A stretch of 62,231 nucleotides of DNA from Magnetococcales bacterium. GTDB lineage: Bacteria > Pseudomonadota > Magnetococcia > Magnetococcales > DC0425bin3. The position numbers and the translations under genes were made by a program. The stretch spans positions 1 to 62,231 of the forward strand of contig JADGCO010000013.1 of the NCBI GenBank assembly GCA_015228935.1, given 5' to 3'. The notes below the pieces were generated by a model, which was given only the letters and a program-made list of their open reading frames with translations, had not been told where the DNA came from and made no database searches. This document shows positions 28,566 through 39,305 of this stretch, piece by piece. Numbering within the stretch: the first letter of the stretch is position 1; each line of letters begins with the position of its first letter.

Positions 28566-28694
28566 CGGCAACCCCCCTGTACAATGGATCGAAACCGTCT
28601 CGATATTTGAGTCTGCCTCCTGTTTAAGCAAATTCCTTGCCAATAGCCCTTTGAAAAAAAGATGTAACTATTCAGCTTCCCCAAAAAAAACGTT

Positions 28695-28768
28695 TGAAAA
28701 ACTGGGATGGAGGTCCAGGAGGAAGGGCTGTGCCCTTCCTCCTGGCGGGGTTTGGGGCGGAGCCCCAA
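28695..28768 (-). repeat. Dispersed hairpin repeat, copy 2
   Basis: Read on the minus strand this is the best copy. It opens TTGGGGCTCCGCCCC, then a perfect 14-base-pair stem (CCAGGAGGAAGGGC, loop ACA), then GGACCTCCATCCCAG and two T runs. It sits after the GlgX-MalQ stop (28834) on that gene's strand and so probably terminates its transcript. Copies at 2403-2471 and 41443-41491 are in the opposite orientation. Confidence 0.85.
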
Positions 28769-28833
28769 CAAAGTCTTTCTTATCAGACCCTTTTTTTGCA
28801 ATGGTTCTGAATAGATACAAAAAGATTTTCTTT

Positions 28834-31800
28834 TCAGACCGGTCTCTCTTTGGCCAGCATGGTGACCATGGCCAGGAAGCGTGGATCATCGAACAATTGT
28901 TCCAGATCCACGGAAATTTTGCGTTGCCAATTGGGATGTTCATTGACCGTGCCGGGCATATTGACCTGGTGGCGCTGGCCGACGAGATCCTCCAACTGGA
29001 CCATGAGGAGCTTGCCTGGGGTTTGGGCCATGAATTTATAGACCGCCCGGGCCAGTTCCGGCGACCAGGGGGGCAGGCCACCTTCGGCAGGGGACGGAGG
29101 TGTTTCCAGTTTGCGTTTGGCCAGGGATTGGAGCAGACGCTGGCGATCCAGGGTCCGTTCGGCACGCACCCGGTCGGCCAGGGCCTGGGTGGGATAAATG
29201 TCGAGGCGCTGTTTTTCTTCCAGATCAACCCCCTCCCAGAAACCGGCGAAAGTGGGCAGGTCATGGGTGGTGACAGCCACCAGGGAGAGGTCATTGTAAG
29301 CCGCTGGATCCAGAAAGTTGCCCTGACCATCCCGTTCAAAATAGAAGAGCCGATAGGAGAGAATACCGGCCTCACCGAGACGTTCCCGAAAACCATCCGG
29401 GACGGTTCCCAGGGCTTCGCCGATGACCAGGCACTGATTGCGTTGGCTTTCCAGGTTGACGATACCCAGAAGATCCTCGAAAGGATAGCGCACATACCCC
29501 CCGTCGGCGGCGGTGCCGCCTTCCGGGACCCAGAAGAGGCGCGTCAGACTCATGACATGGTCCAACCGCACGGCCCCGGCCCTCTGCATGGTGGCCCGCA
29601 GGGTCTTGGCAAACGTCTGGTATCCTTCGATACGGGCCATGCGGGGGTTGTAGGGGGGCAGACCCCAATCCTGGCCCTTGGGATTGAATTCATCGGGTGG
29701 GGCACCGATGCGGGCCGAGCCGAGATATTTGTCCTGGTTGGCCCAGAAATCGGCACCATTGACCTCCACGCCCAGGGCAATGTCGGCATAGAGTCCCACG
29801 GCCATGCCTCGTTCTTTGGCCTGCTGATTCACGGTCCCCAATTGTTCATCGGCGATCCAGTACAGATATTGGTAATACTCGACCGCTTCGACATTGTCGG
29901 CGGCAAACCGGATCACCTCCGGTGAATCGGGACGTCGATAGGGAATGGGCCACTGATTCCAGGAGTGGACACCCTTCTCTCCCTTCGAAAAATGGTCATC
30001 CAGGACATTGAACAGGGCCAGATGGCGCAAAGCATCGCCGCGATCTGCCTGGAAGGAGCGGAAGGCCTTGCCCCGTTCACTCGGGGAATTTTTGCCCTCC
30101 TTCAGGTGTTGTTTGCGGAAGGTGGCGTACAGTTCCCGGAGAACCTCTCCCTTGATCCTTGCCACACCTGGATAATCCACCATATCGGCTTTGCGCAGAC
30201 GGGTGATTTCGGATTTGGTGGAGGCTTTGTCGAGTATTTTACGGGCGGCGGGGGATTGCTCCAACTCCGGTATGGCTTCCGGATCGATGTAGATGGGATT
30301 CAGGAAGGCGCGGCTGTTGGGTGAATAGGGGCTGTAGCGATCTGGATGGTTGGGGAAAAGGGCATGGAGGGGGTTGAGGCCGATGATGCCTCCCCCCTGG
30401 CGGGCCGTGGCCTCGACCAGATTGCGCAGGTCCGTAAAATCGCCGATCCCCCAGTTGCGTTGTGAGCGCAAGGCAAACAGTTGCGGACTGAAGCCCCAGG
30501 TGCGCCGGTCTTTGCCCTGCAAGGTTTTCGGCAGGTAACACTTTTGCGGAACGATGATGACGGCCATTTTGGCCAGACCGTTCACGAGACCACCGCCCTG
30601 CATTTCCAGCCGGTGATACCCCAAAGGCAGATTGAGCTGGGGCGGCAGCGTCAAATGCCGTTGCTGCAAACCATGACCTTCCAGCGTGCGTTCCGCCACC
30701 AGGGGGAGGTTTTGCGGGAGACACTTTCCGGAATGGAGGGTTCCATTCTCTTCGACCAGGACCCATTCAATATTTTGTTCAATCTTGTCAGCCCGCACCA
30801 CCAGGGCAACAATCACTGGTTTGCCGACGCCATGCACGACCACCACGGGTTCCAGGCCCCGTCGCCAGGGCTCTTCGGCCAGTTGGCGGCGACTGGCCAC
30901 GATCTGTTCCCGGTTTTCAGCCGGCAGACCCATGGCCCGCAGAAAGGAGCGCATGGTCTGGAACGGAATGGCCCGCCAATCGCCATACAGCGTCCAGTAA
31001 CCGGGTTCCAAACCCGCCTCTTCGGCCAGTTTGTTGAGTTGTTCCAGATCATCGGCGGCGTCGGCAAGCGGCACGATCCCGCCATGCACCGGGGCCATTT
31101 CCACGGACCGTTTGACCCGTTCCAGGACGGCCAGAGTGCGGGAGTTGAGGCGATAATCGCTTGCGGAGGTAAAACGTTGGCCGTGACTCAGACCATTGCC
31201 CTGACTGGTGTCGATCTGGACCTGCCACTCTTCGTCGATCTGGGTGGCGGGCAGGGTCCAGGTCACTTCGGCACCGTCGGCATTGCAGATGACCAGGTAG
31301 GAATCATCGCCCTGGACTTCGCCGCACGGGGAACGATCACAATCCCCGGCCACACCGCTGATCATCATTCCCAGGGCTTTGTTGGCATGATTTTCCCAAT
31401 CCGCCTGAACCATTTCCCGGCCATCGGGACGCAACCAGACGATATCCCGGATGTTGGTACCAGGAATGTTGCCACCGGTCAGGTACCGGTTGCGCCGGAA
31501 GACCCGATGTTGCTTGCGCAGGGCTATGACCCGCTGCACGAAAGTTTGCAGCTCGCGGTCTTCCGGGGTGATGCCTTCCCAGTCGATCCAACTGATTTCG
31601 TTGTCCTGACAATAAGCATTATTGTTGCATTTCTGGGAGCGGCCAAACTCGTCACCCGCCACCATCATGGGGGTTCCCTGGGAGAGAAAGAGGGTGGCCA
31701 GGAAATTACGCATCTGGCGCAGGCGCAACTGGCGTATGGCCGGATCGTTGCTGGGTCCTTCCTCACCGTGATTCCAACTCAGATTATTATCGGTACCATC

Positions 31801-33246
31801 GCGATTTTCTTCGAGATTGTCCAGATTGTTCTTCTGGTTGCAGGAGACCAGATCCCGGAGGGTGAAACCGTCATGGGCGGTGATGAAATTGAGGCTGGCC
31901 CAGGGGCGGCGTCCGGCATGTTTGAAGGCATCGCTGGAGCCGGTCAGGCGGGAGGCCAGATTGCCGACCATGCCCCCATCCCCTTTCCAATAGCGGCGCA
32001 CACCGTCCCGGAAGCGATCATTCCATTCGGACCATCCGGGTGGGAACCCGCCCACCTGATGTCCATCCTGGCCCAGATCCCAGGATTCGGCGATCAATTT
32101 GACCTTGGAGAGGACCGGATCCTGGAGCATGGCCTTGAAAAAGCCGGAGTCGGCATCGAAGCGGCCATCGCCCCGGCGGGCCAGGGTGGGTGCCAGATCG
32201 AACCGGAAACCATCGACCTGCATCTCTTCGACCCAGTAACGCAACGAGTCCATCACCAGTTGCAAGACACGCGGATGATGCAGATTCAGGGTATTGCCGC
32301 AGCCGGTGTAATTCTGGAAATAGCGTTTGCCGCCCGGTTCCAGGCGATAGTAGACGGCGTTGTCGATGCCCCGGAAACTGATGGTCGGCCCCATCTGGCT
32401 CCCTTCGGCGGTGTGGTTGTAGACCACATCCAGGATCACCTCGATCCCGGCATCGTGCAGGACCCGCACCATGGTTTTGAACTCTTCCACCTCCTGGCCG
32501 GGGGTGGCATAGCGGGGATGGGGGGCGAAATAGCCGATGGGACTGTAGCCCCAATAGTTGGTCAATTTTTTCTTGACCAGGTGCCATTCGTCGAAAAAGG
32601 CCTGGACGGGAAGGAGTTCGACGGCGGTGACACCCAGGTCCCGCAGATGGCGCACCACGGCGGGAACCGTCAGACCTGCGTAGGTTCCCCGCATCCGTTC
32701 AGGCACGTCCATATGGCGTTTGGTCATGCCCCGGACGTGCAGCTCGTAGATGATCGTGTCAAGCCAGTGGGCACGGGGGCGGCTGTTTTCTCCCCAGGAG
32801 AAGGCCGGATCGATGACCCGACACTTGGGAACAAAGGGGGCGCTGTCCCGGTCATCGAAGGAGAGATCCTCTTCCGGGTCACCATGGCGGAACCCGAACA
32901 GGGCTTCATTCCAGCGGGTCGTGCCCTGCATGGACCGGGCATAGGGATCCAGAAGCAGCTTGTGATGATTGAAGCGATGGCCGGTTTCCGGGGTATAGGG
33001 ACCGTACACCCGATAACCATACAGTTGGCCAGGGCGTACATCCGGCAGGTAGCAGTGCCACGCCTGATCGCTGTATTCGGTCAGAAGTATTCGCTCTGTT
33101 TCCCGCATGCCGCTGGAATCGAACAGGCAGAGTTCCACTTTTTCGGCATTGATGGAAAACAGGGAAAAATTGACTCCCTTGCCATCCCAGGTCGCTCCCA
33201 ACGGGTATGGCTGACCTGGCCAGACACGCAACTTCCATTGGCTCAC
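28834..33246 (-). CDS. Fused glycogen debranching enzyme and 4-alpha-glucanotransferase (GlgX-MalQ)
   Basis: The 1470-residue chain joins two complete enzymes. Residues about 1-715 are an isoamylase-type GlgX: a CBM48 start, then GH13 catalytic residues in DGFRFDLAPTLAR (near 345), IAESWDLG (near 383) and TAHDGFTLRD (near 452). Residues about 725-1470 are a GH77 amylomaltase: WGFSPQLFALRSQRNWGIGDF, VRLDHVMSL (near 1229), IGEALGTVP (near 1272) and TTHDLPTFAGFW (near 1326). The first half removes alpha-1,6 branches; the second rearranges the freed chains. No internal stop or frameshift is seen. glgB lies upstream on the same strand after 67 bases. Confidence 0.92.
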   Translation of the reverse strand: MSQWKLRVWPGQPYPLGATWDGKGVNFSLFSINAEKVELCLFDSSGMRETERILLTEYSDQAWHCYLPDVRPGQLYGYRVYGPYTPETGHRFNHHKLLLDPYARSMQGTTRWNEALFGFRHGDPEEDLSFDDRDSAPFVPKCRVIDPAFSWGENSRPRAHWLDTIIYELHVRGMTKRHMDVPERMRGTYAGLTVPAVVRHLRDLGVTAVELLPVQAFFDEWHLVKKKLTNYWGYSPIGYFAPHPRYATPGQEVEEFKTMVRVLHDAGIEVILDVVYNHTAEGSQMGPTISFRGIDNAVYYRLEPGGKRYFQNYTGCGNTLNLHHPRVLQLVMDSLRYWVEEMQVDGFRFDLAPTLARRGDGRFDADSGFFKAMLQDPVLSKVKLIAESWDLGQDGHQVGGFPPGWSEWNDRFRDGVRRYWKGDGGMVGNLASRLTGSSDAFKHAGRRPWASLNFITAHDGFTLRDLVSCNQKNNLDNLEENRDGTDNNLSWNHGEEGPSNDPAIRQLRLRQMRNFLATLFLSQGTPMMVAGDEFGRSQKCNNNAYCQDNEISWIDWEGITPEDRELQTFVQRVIALRKQHRVFRRNRYLTGGNIPGTNIRDIVWLRPDGREMVQADWENHANKALGMMISGVAGDCDRSPCGEVQGDDSYLVICNADGAEVTWTLPATQIDEEWQVQIDTSQGNGLSHGQRFTSASDYRLNSRTLAVLERVKRSVEMAPVHGGIVPLADAADDLEQLNKLAEEAGLEPGYWTLYGDWRAIPFQTMRSFLRAMGLPAENREQIVASRRQLAEEPWRRGLEPVVVVHGVGKPVIVALVVRADKIEQNIEWVLVEENGTLHSGKCLPQNLPLVAERTLEGHGLQQRHLTLPPQLNLPLGYHRLEMQGGGLVNGLAKMAVIIVPQKCYLPKTLQGKDRRTWGFSPQLFALRSQRNWGIGDFTDLRNLVEATARQGGGIIGLNPLHALFPNHPDRYSPYSPNSRAFLNPIYIDPEAIPELEQSPAARKILDKASTKSEITRLRKADMVDYPGVARIKGEVLRELYATFRKQHLKEGKNSPSERGKAFRSFQADRGDALRHLALFNVLDDHFSKGEKGVHSWNQWPIPYRRPDSPEVIRFAADNVEAVEYYQYLYWIADEQLGTVNQQAKERGMAVGLYADIALGVEVNGADFWANQDKYLGSARIGAPPDEFNPKGQDWGLPPYNPRMARIEGYQTFAKTLRATMQRAGAVRLDHVMSLTRLFWVPEGGTAADGGYVRYPFEDLLGIVNLESQRNQCLVIGEALGTVPDGFRERLGEAGILSYRLFYFERDGQGNFLDPAAYNDLSLVAVTTHDLPTFAGFWEGVDLEEKQRLDIYPTQALADRVRAERTLDRQRLLQSLAKRKLETPPSPAEGGLPPWSPELARAVYKFMAQTPGKLLMVQLEDLVGQRHQVNMPGTVNEHPNWQRKISVDLEQLFDDPRFLAMVTMLAKERPV

Positions 33247-33313
33247 GTTTTTCTCTCCCCCCCACGGGACCGGTCAGAAACCACTCCCCGGAAGTTCATG
33301 GTCAAAATCAGTT

Positions 33314-35515
33314 TCATGTTTTTGCTTCAACACGGATATCCGGTCGCAGGATCAGGGCACCCAGAGGCGGCAACCGCAGTGCCACGGACCAGGCCCGACC
33401 ATGCCAGGGATCAGGCGTGGCCTGAACCCAACCATCGTTGCCAACGCCGCTGCCACCATAATCGATGGCGTCGGTGTTGACCAGTTCACGATACCACCCT
33501 TCGACGGGAACCCCAATCCGGTAACGGTCCCGTACCACAGGCGTAAAGTTGCAGACTGTTATGGTGACATCCCGGGGTTTTTCTCCCCGGCGCAAGAAGG
33601 AAATGATGCTCTGTTCGATATCATGGCAGTCGATCCACTCGAAGCCGCCCGGTTCACCGTCACGGAGGTACATGGGCTGGCTTGATTTGTAAAGGATATT
33701 CAGGTCGCGTATCAGGTTTTGCACCCCGGTATGGAACGGATCGGACAACAGGTGCCAATCCAGGCTGACATCGTGGTTCCATTCGCGATCCTGGGCAAAC
33801 TCGCCGCCCATGAACAGGTGTTTCTTGCCCGGATAGGTCCACATGAAGGCATAGTAGGCCCGCAGATTGGCAAACTTTTGCCAGCGATCTCCGGACATTT
33901 TACCGAGCAGCGACCCTTTGCCGTGGACCACTTCATCGTGGGACAGGGAGAGGATGAAATTTTCGCTGAAAGCGTAAAGCAGGCCGAAGGTCAAGCGTTC
34001 ATGGTGGTAACGGCGATAGACCGGATCCTTGGACATGTACAACAGGGTATCATGCATCCACCCCATGTTCCATTTATACCCGAAGCCCAGCCCGCCCTGA
34101 TAGACCGGATGGGACACCATGGGGTAGGCGGTGGACTCTTCGGCGATGGTGATGGCCCCGTTGCCTTTTTCGTAGACCAGAATGTTGAGTCGGCGGAGAA
34201 AATCGATGGCTTCCAGATTTTCATTGCCGCCGTATTTGTTGGGGATCCACTCCCCTGGCCGCCGGCTGTAATCCAGATAGAGCATGGAGGCCACGGCATC
34301 CACGCGCAGACCATCGATATGGAAGCGGTTGACCCAATAGAGGGCATTGGCGATCAGATAATTGGGGACTTCCCGGCGTCCGTAGTTGTAGATCAGGGTA
34401 TTCCAGTCCTGATGTTTGCCCTGGCGTGGATCCATGTGTTCGTAGAGACAGGTGCCATCAAAGTTGCCCAGTCCGTTGGGATCGGTGGGAAAATGGCCCG
34501 GGACCCAATCCATCAGGACGCCGATGCCGGCCTGATGGCAGCGATCCACCAGATGGCGGTAATCATCCGGGGTTCCAAAGCGGCTCGTGGGTGCATACAT
34601 GCCAATCGGTTGATATCCCCAGGAACCATCAAACGGATATTCGCTGATGGGCAGCAATTCAATGTGCGTAAAGCCCATTTTTTTGACATAGGGGATCAGA
34701 TCGTCGGCCAGTTCCCGATAGGTCAGATAACGGAACCCCTCTTCGGGTTTGCGTTTCCAGGACCCCAGATGGACTTCATAGATGGACATCGGGGCATTGC
34801 GGGTGGCACGATTGGCCATCCATGCGCTGTCATGCCATTCATAACGATCCTCGGGACACACGATGGAGGCCGTACCTGGCAACTGTTCCATGGCGAAGGC
34901 CAGGGGATCGGTTTTCAGGGGCAGGAGGGTGCCATTGCCGCCGATGATTTCGTATTTGTAGAGTTCTCCGGCGACCAGACCGGGCACGAACAGTTCCCAG
35001 ACACCACACTCTTTCCGGCGGCGCATGACATGGCGGCGACCATCCCACTGGTTGAAGGTCCCGACCACACTCACCCGTTGTGCCCCGGGTGCCCAGACGG
35101 CAAAGAGAACCCCGGCAACGCCTTCCATCTCGCGGGGATGCGCTCCCAGAACGTTGTACAGTTCCAGGTGTGACCCCTCGCTGATCAGGTGGATATCCAG
35201 ATCGCCAAGGCAGGGTGGATACCGGTAGGGATCATCCAGATCGATGGTTTCGTGCGGAAACTGAATCCGCAGACGATAGGGAAACGGCGCGTCGGTATCC
35301 ACCTGTCCGGAAAAAAAACCGGCCTCATGACGCTGGACCAGGGACCCACATACCTTGCGTGTCCGCCAGTCAAATACGGTTATGGTCAAGGCTCCCGGCT
35401 GAAAGGCGCTGACCCACCAGGTACCGTCGTGGACCCGATGCAGACCAAGAACACTGAACGGTTCACTGCATCGCCCCGTCACCACAGCTTCAATGTGGGC
35501 ATCAATCTGGCTCAT
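33314..35515 (-). CDS. glgB: 1,4-alpha-glucan branching enzyme GlgB
   Basis: GlgB introduces alpha-1,6 branches in glycogen. With the ATG at 35515 the product is 733 residues and begins [23 protein letters not shown], like the E. coli enzyme start. GH13 motifs are present: [30 protein letters not shown] and [16 protein letters not shown] upstream (35614) opens the frame further but is less likely. It is read in the same direction as the GlgX-MalQ gene downstream. Confidence 0.95.
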   Translation of the reverse strand: MSQIDAHIEAVVTGRCSEPFSVLGLHRVHDGTWWVSAFQPGALTITVFDWRTRKVCGSLVQRHEAGFFSGQVDTDAPFPYRLRIQFPHETIDLDDPYRYPPCLGDLDIHLISEGSHLELYNVLGAHPREMEGVAGVLFAVWAPGAQRVSVVGTFNQWDGRRHVMRRRKECGVWELFVPGLVAGELYKYEIIGGNGTLLPLKTDPLAFAMEQLPGTASIVCPEDRYEWHDSAWMANRATRNAPMSIYEVHLGSWKRKPEEGFRYLTYRELADDLIPYVKKMGFTHIELLPISEYPFDGSWGYQPIGMYAPTSRFGTPDDYRHLVDRCHQAGIGVLMDWVPGHFPTDPNGLGNFDGTCLYEHMDPRQGKHQDWNTLIYNYGRREVPNYLIANALYWVNRFHIDGLRVDAVASMLYLDYSRRPGEWIPNKYGGNENLEAIDFLRRLNILVYEKGNGAITIAEESTAYPMVSHPVYQGGLGFGYKWNMGWMHDTLLYMSKDPVYRRYHHERLTFGLLYAFSENFILSLSHDEVVHGKGSLLGKMSGDRWQKFANLRAYYAFMWTYPGKKHLFMGGEFAQDREWNHDVSLDWHLLSDPFHTGVQNLIRDLNILYKSSQPMYLRDGEPGGFEWIDCHDIEQSIISFLRRGEKPRDVTITVCNFTPVVRDRYRIGVPVEGWYRELVNTDAIDYGGSGVGNDGWVQATPDPWHGRAWSVALRLPPLGALILRPDIRVEAKT

Positions 35516-35787
35516 CGTCGGCTTTGCACCATCCTGATTGGAGAATCGAAAGCAGGCATCGTGAGGCAGTGTCTCCAACAAATCCCGTGGATTCGGCGTC
35601 CCGGCTCCCTGCAACGCACTGGTTCCGTGTCCTGATTCTTTAGGATTCCCGAATTATTGCCCGGATTCAAGGCTTCTTGTGCATCCGCTCCGTTCCCGGG
35701 TCACAATATGTCAAAAAGGTTCAAAGTGCAGGGATGCAAGGCTGTCGAGCAGGATCGCCTCGACCTGGGATTCGGACAGGAATGACA

Positions 35788-37530
35788 TCAGAACCGTACT
35801 CCCAGCAAGGAGCCTTTCACATCTTCATCCGTCAGACGCAGCCGGATGAAATTCGACAAACTGAATCCTGGCGATAACTCCTTCTCTGGGGTCATGTCGC
35901 TATTGAGGGTACAGATGTATTGAAAACCATGCGCTTCCGATTCTTGAGCTGCCAATTCAAGAGCGCGGGCGCGTTGACGTTCATCAACGCCATCAAAAAT
36001 CATGCTGTCATGGATCAGAACCCGAGGAGAAACTGATTGTTCCGCCCACAGACGGGCAAGCATCAGGTCGTAGCAGAAGATCTTCATATTATCGACGCCG
36101 CCGCTTCCCGAACGTTCAATCTCAACATCAAACCTGAACCCATTGGATCCAACGTCAACGACCAGATTTCCGGGAGCCGAGTACAAATGCTGCGAATATT
36201 CGTTGAACAGACTGATGGCCCTTTCCCGGATGGCTCTTCGCTCATCAAGATCCCGTCTGGCTTTCTGATGCAAACGTTCTTGGGCAATCTTGGCCTCGCT
36301 CATCCCCGATTCAAAAGCCCGGTGATTTTCGATCATCGAGGTGACCGCGTTCAACTCGTTCACCATATCCAGATGGCGTCGTTGCAGCTGCGTATATGCC
36401 TCCAATGCGCCATGGGTTTTCAAGATCGCCATGAATGCGGCGTTTTCCTCGGTTTTTTTCCGAATCAGGGTTTCTCGATTTGATATGGCGCTTTTGATGC
36501 GTTCCACCTCTTCAGCCAGGAAGGCGTGCCGATTGGAAATGATCGTTGCGTGGAAGTGGCGGACATCCTCGATTCTGCGCAGCGCTGTCGTCGGCAGGGA
36601 TATGCCCGCATCCTGATAGATCCGATCCAGAGAATCTGTTGGTGGTGGTTGCTCCTCGGACAAATTCTGCTTGTACAGTTCGAGCATTTTTCGATCAACG
36701 ATGTTGGCATTCACCAGTGAATGAATTTCTCCGGTCAATCTGTTGGCGTCGGTCTGGATCTGCTCATATTGAGGATGAACTTTGAACGACTCCAGATCCG
36801 CTTGTTCTTTTGTGACCAGATCCTTCAATCGGACTTGACGAGTTTCCAAATCACCGAGCTTTCCAGCGAAGCCATCCAATACTCCTGCCTTGATGGCGGT
36901 TCTGATGGATTCCAGATCCCTGCTTCGTTCCTTGATTTTCAGAAATTCCGAGGCGTCTTCCCAAGCCAGTCCAAGGAGAAAGGCATTATTGATTTGGGCA
37001 TTCAACGCTGTTTGTTTTCGGAATGATTCAAATGGGGTGGAATAGGCATCTTTGCGACGACGAATGAAATAGGAAATCAGGCTGCGAAAGGATGGACCAC
37101 GCAGAGAATCACCATCAGTGTCACAAGGCAATCCGAACAGAAAATGCCCGAGCAGCAGAGTCCATTCCCTGGCGATAAAGGCTTCGACGCCTTTCCGAAC
37201 CGTCGGTTGGATCGGCCAGTTGGATGGAACATCGGCAACCAGGAAATTGGTCGGGTTCTCCACTCCCCTGGTCACGATCATCTGTTGTGAGCCAATGGCC
37301 AATTCCAGGGAGAATTCCCAATCGGGCAAATGTTCTCTGGGCAGAACTTCCTTGTCCGCATTGGCTCCAAGGCAGAAGTGAATGATCTCGATCAGAGTTG
37401 ATTTGCCAAGGCCGTTCCGGGAGTTCTTCCTGGTTTCTTCTTTTGTCCTATCGGCCAACACCACGTTGAACCCTTTGGTAAACTCAACGCTTCGAAACGA
37501 GGAGTGATTGGATGTGACTCTCTTGATCAT
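35788..37530 (-). CDS. DUF2326 ABC ATPase of an ABC three-component system
   Basis: The 580-residue product is SMC-like. It has an N-terminal P-loop (NGLGKST, 39-45), a long central coiled coil (about 215-440) and a C-terminal DUF2326-type Walker B, RVLIHDSMIFDGVDERQRA (near 511). Such ATPases are the motor of ABC-3C conflict systems, in which they are encoded with a small middle component and an effector-carrying protein. Here the gene overlaps the middle-component gene by 4 bases. The target is unknown; anti-phage or anti-plasmid defence is inferred from family association. Confidence 0.85.
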   Translation of the reverse strand: MIKRVTSNHSSFRSVEFTKGFNVVLADRTKEETRKNSRNGLGKSTLIEIIHFCLGANADKEVLPREHLPDWEFSLELAIGSQQMIVTRGVENPTNFLVADVPSNWPIQPTVRKGVEAFIAREWTLLLGHFLFGLPCDTDGDSLRGPSFRSLISYFIRRRKDAYSTPFESFRKQTALNAQINNAFLLGLAWEDASEFLKIKERSRDLESIRTAIKAGVLDGFAGKLGDLETRQVRLKDLVTKEQADLESFKVHPQYEQIQTDANRLTGEIHSLVNANIVDRKMLELYKQNLSEEQPPPTDSLDRIYQDAGISLPTTALRRIEDVRHFHATIISNRHAFLAEEVERIKSAISNRETLIRKKTEENAAFMAILKTHGALEAYTQLQRRHLDMVNELNAVTSMIENHRAFESGMSEAKIAQERLHQKARRDLDERRAIRERAISLFNEYSQHLYSAPGNLVVDVGSNGFRFDVEIERSGSGGVDNMKIFCYDLMLARLWAEQSVSPRVLIHDSMIFDGVDERQRARALELAAQESEAHGFQYICTLNSDMTPEKELSPGFSLSNFIRLRLTDEDVKGSLLGVRF

Positions 37531-37754
37531 GGCTTCCTCCGCACCAGCAGACCGTCCACCCAGTCAATCGCCTGAATGGCAAAGAGAAAGTCCAGTGCCA
37601 GGACAAAACGCCAATAAACACTTACCTCCGGATTGCCGCGCACCCGTTCCCACAGTGCCGTGACCGTTTGCGGAGACTGCATGTGCCGCAGCAGGGTGGC
37701 CCCGGCTCCCAGAAGAGAGTGTCGCAGGTCAACATGCTTGGTGGGGAGAATCAT
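37527..37754 (-). CDS. ABC-3C middle component 6 (MC6)-like small protein
   Basis: The 75-residue all-helical product begins ILPTKHVDLRHSLLGAGATLL and ends with LDFLFAIQAIDWVDGLL. It matches the short MC6-type middle components that bridge the effector and the ATPase in ABC-3C systems. It overlaps both neighbours by 4 bases, upstream HNH gene and downstream ATPase gene. The assignment rests on this pattern and on context. Confidence 0.8.
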   Translation of the reverse strand: MILPTKHVDLRHSLLGAGATLLRHMQSPQTVTALWERVRGNPEVSVYWRFVLALDFLFAIQAIDWVDGLLVRRKP

Positions 37755-38512
37755 TTCTCGAACACCTCGCAGCTTTCAAACAAATACACAAGAACAGCCA
37801 GTCCTGCCGCCCGTCGTTTAAAAGCCATGTCGCCGCCACTGGCAAACTCCAGCAAGGCTTCAAACAGGGCGTCATCGTCCAGGTTCTGCGCCTGGAAGCC
37901 TTGATAGGCCGTCAGGAATCCAGACTTGAGACGTTCGGGAAAATCCGGGTCGAAGGTGGACATGTTCTGTAAATAACCAGACACCTCCTGACTCCGGACC
38001 ATACCCATGGTGATCAACTGTCCGACATTGCTGGTCAGCCGATTCTTGGCCATCTTCTCCCGAGGAGCGGTGATCGTGAAATCGTCCGTTGGGGTGCTGG
38101 GTGGAGAGGCAATAGCTTTGGCAACAACCTCCAGTTCCGGGAATCCGACGCTGGGCATGGCCGCCGCCAATGACTTTTTGACCCACCGTTCATGATCCGC
38201 CTTGATGGTTCTGAGCCTGTCTACGGTATAAGTGTTGAACTGTGCATCCACTTGGGCGTGGCAAGCCGGGCATAACAGGATCGAATTTTCGTAGGTATCC
38301 AACTGGTCTCGAGGAAAGCCGGGATCTCCCCGGGGACCGTCATCACTGTGGCCGACGATATGGGATCTTTCACCGATCTGCTTGGTGGGATCCGCATCTG
38401 TCGCCTCCAACACCAATTCCCGCCGACAGTCAGCAAACGCGCACCGGTTGCCGGAACGACCATAGAGCTTTTTGATTTCTGCCGGTGGTAGTTCTTTCCT
38501 TTGCCTATTCAT
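37751..38512 (-). CDS. HNH-domain effector protein of the ABC three-component system
   Basis: The 253-residue product has an N-terminal HNH-like domain with a likely zinc set: Cys24 and Cys29 (CAFADC), His51 and His55 (SHIVGH), Asn76, Cys81 and Cys84-His85 (CPACH). The C-terminal part (about 150-253) is helical and is taken as the ABC-3C interaction domain. DNA cleavage by the HNH is inferred; the histidine and asparagine expected for catalysis are visible. The gene overlaps the MNT gene before it and MC6 after it by 4 bases each. Confidence 0.75.
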   Translation of the reverse strand: MNRQRKELPPAEIKKLYGRSGNRCAFADCRRELVLEATDADPTKQIGERSHIVGHSDDGPRGDPGFPRDQLDTYENSILLCPACHAQVDAQFNTYTVDRLRTIKADHERWVKKSLAAAMPSVGFPELEVVAKAIASPPSTPTDDFTITAPREKMAKNRLTSNVGQLITMGMVRSQEVSGYLQNMSTFDPDFPERLKSGFLTAYQGFQAQNLDDDALFEALLEFASGGDMAFKRRAAGLAVLVYLFESCEVFEK

Positions 38513-38883
38513 CGTGCCGACTCCACCGCTTTTTCGGCGTCGCGAACCCGGATAAGGATATGCTGATCCGAGGCCTTTCCGTTTCCCTCCTGCACCACCA
38601 TATACTTTTCTTCAATATTGCGATGGAAACTTGCGGGCAGGTCATCCCAGACCAACACATCCGCCGGGAATGGAAGGTTGCTTTCGTCCAGGGCTTCCTT
38701 GAGTTCCAAGACCAGGGAACGTTGGTCAGGCGAGGTGAAGACCACCAGATCCAGATCGGAGTAGGTCCGAGCAGTTCCCTTCACACGGGAACCATAGACC
38801 CATAGCGTCACGCCGGGCAGAAAACGGCGTAACAGCGACTGTAACGTCGTCATTTGCTCTGGCTTGATGTCCAGGCCGGTCAT
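38509..38883 (-). CDS. MNT-type nucleotidyltransferase (HI0073-like)
   Basis: The 124-residue product has the GSX10DXD motif GSRVKGTARTYSDLDLV (Gly31-Ser32, Asp43, Asp45) and a third acidic position in PADVLVWDD. It is a minimal nucleotidyltransferase of the HI0073 kind, paired with the HI0074-like gene before it. Its start ATG (38883) overlaps the upstream stop by 4 bases, and its stop overlaps the HNH gene start by 4. An in-frame ATG lies two codons upstream. Confidence 0.85.
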   Translation of the reverse strand: MTGLDIKPEQMTTLQSLLRRFLPGVTLWVYGSRVKGTARTYSDLDLVVFTSPDQRSLVLELKEALDESNLPFPADVLVWDDLPASFHRNIEEKYMVVQEGNGKASDQHILIRVRDAEKAVESAR

Positions 38884-39302
38884 TCCCATGGAGTTCCCGT
38901 CATTGTCCGATAAAGACCGATGGCATCGGCGATGAACGTCTCCATGACCGCCAGCGCTTGGACAGCCTTGTCGCCGCTGTAGTCGTGGCTGGTGCCGATG
39001 CGGGCGTCGGCGTACTGCAGCCACTGCTCCACCGGGGAAGGCAGCAGATCGTTCTGCCCCGCCAGCCGGAGGGTGGGTTTCGGGCTGTTGGGAACCTCCG
39101 GCAGTCCCAGAACTTCCACCATGTGACGCTTGAGATCCTTCCACAGGGTATCGTAACAGGTCTCGAACCGCTGGATCACCGACTCCGCAATGCCCTCGCG
39201 GTCAATCTCCGTGAGTTCAGGCCGATGTGGCACCCGTTGATGGTTGGCGTATTGCAGTTCCAGGTGTTGGAGTGCCTTCTTGAGCTTGTCGTAGTCGATC
39301 AT
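38880..39302 (-). CDS. NTase substrate-binding (HI0074-like) protein
   Basis: The 140-residue helical product resembles HI0074-family proteins, which pair with a minimal nucleotidyltransferase. Typical features are VIQRFETCYDTLWKDLKRHM, a proline-rich turn and HDYSGDKAVQALAVMETFIADAIGLY. These four-helix bundles are structurally HEPN-like. The partner gene overlaps it by 4 bases. Its biological target is not known. Confidence 0.82.
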   Translation of the reverse strand: MIDYDKLKKALQHLELQYANHQRVPHRPELTEIDREGIAESVIQRFETCYDTLWKDLKRHMVEVLGLPEVPNSPKPTLRLAGQNDLLPSPVEQWLQYADARIGTSHDYSGDKAVQALAVMETFIADAIGLYRTMTGTPWE

Positions 39303-39305
39303 GGA

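Noticed and set aside
30481-33480. 999-codon plus-strand frame
   Set aside because: It is antisense to the GlgX-MalQ gene, which has all catalytic motifs; the plus-strand translation is a low-complexity shadow.
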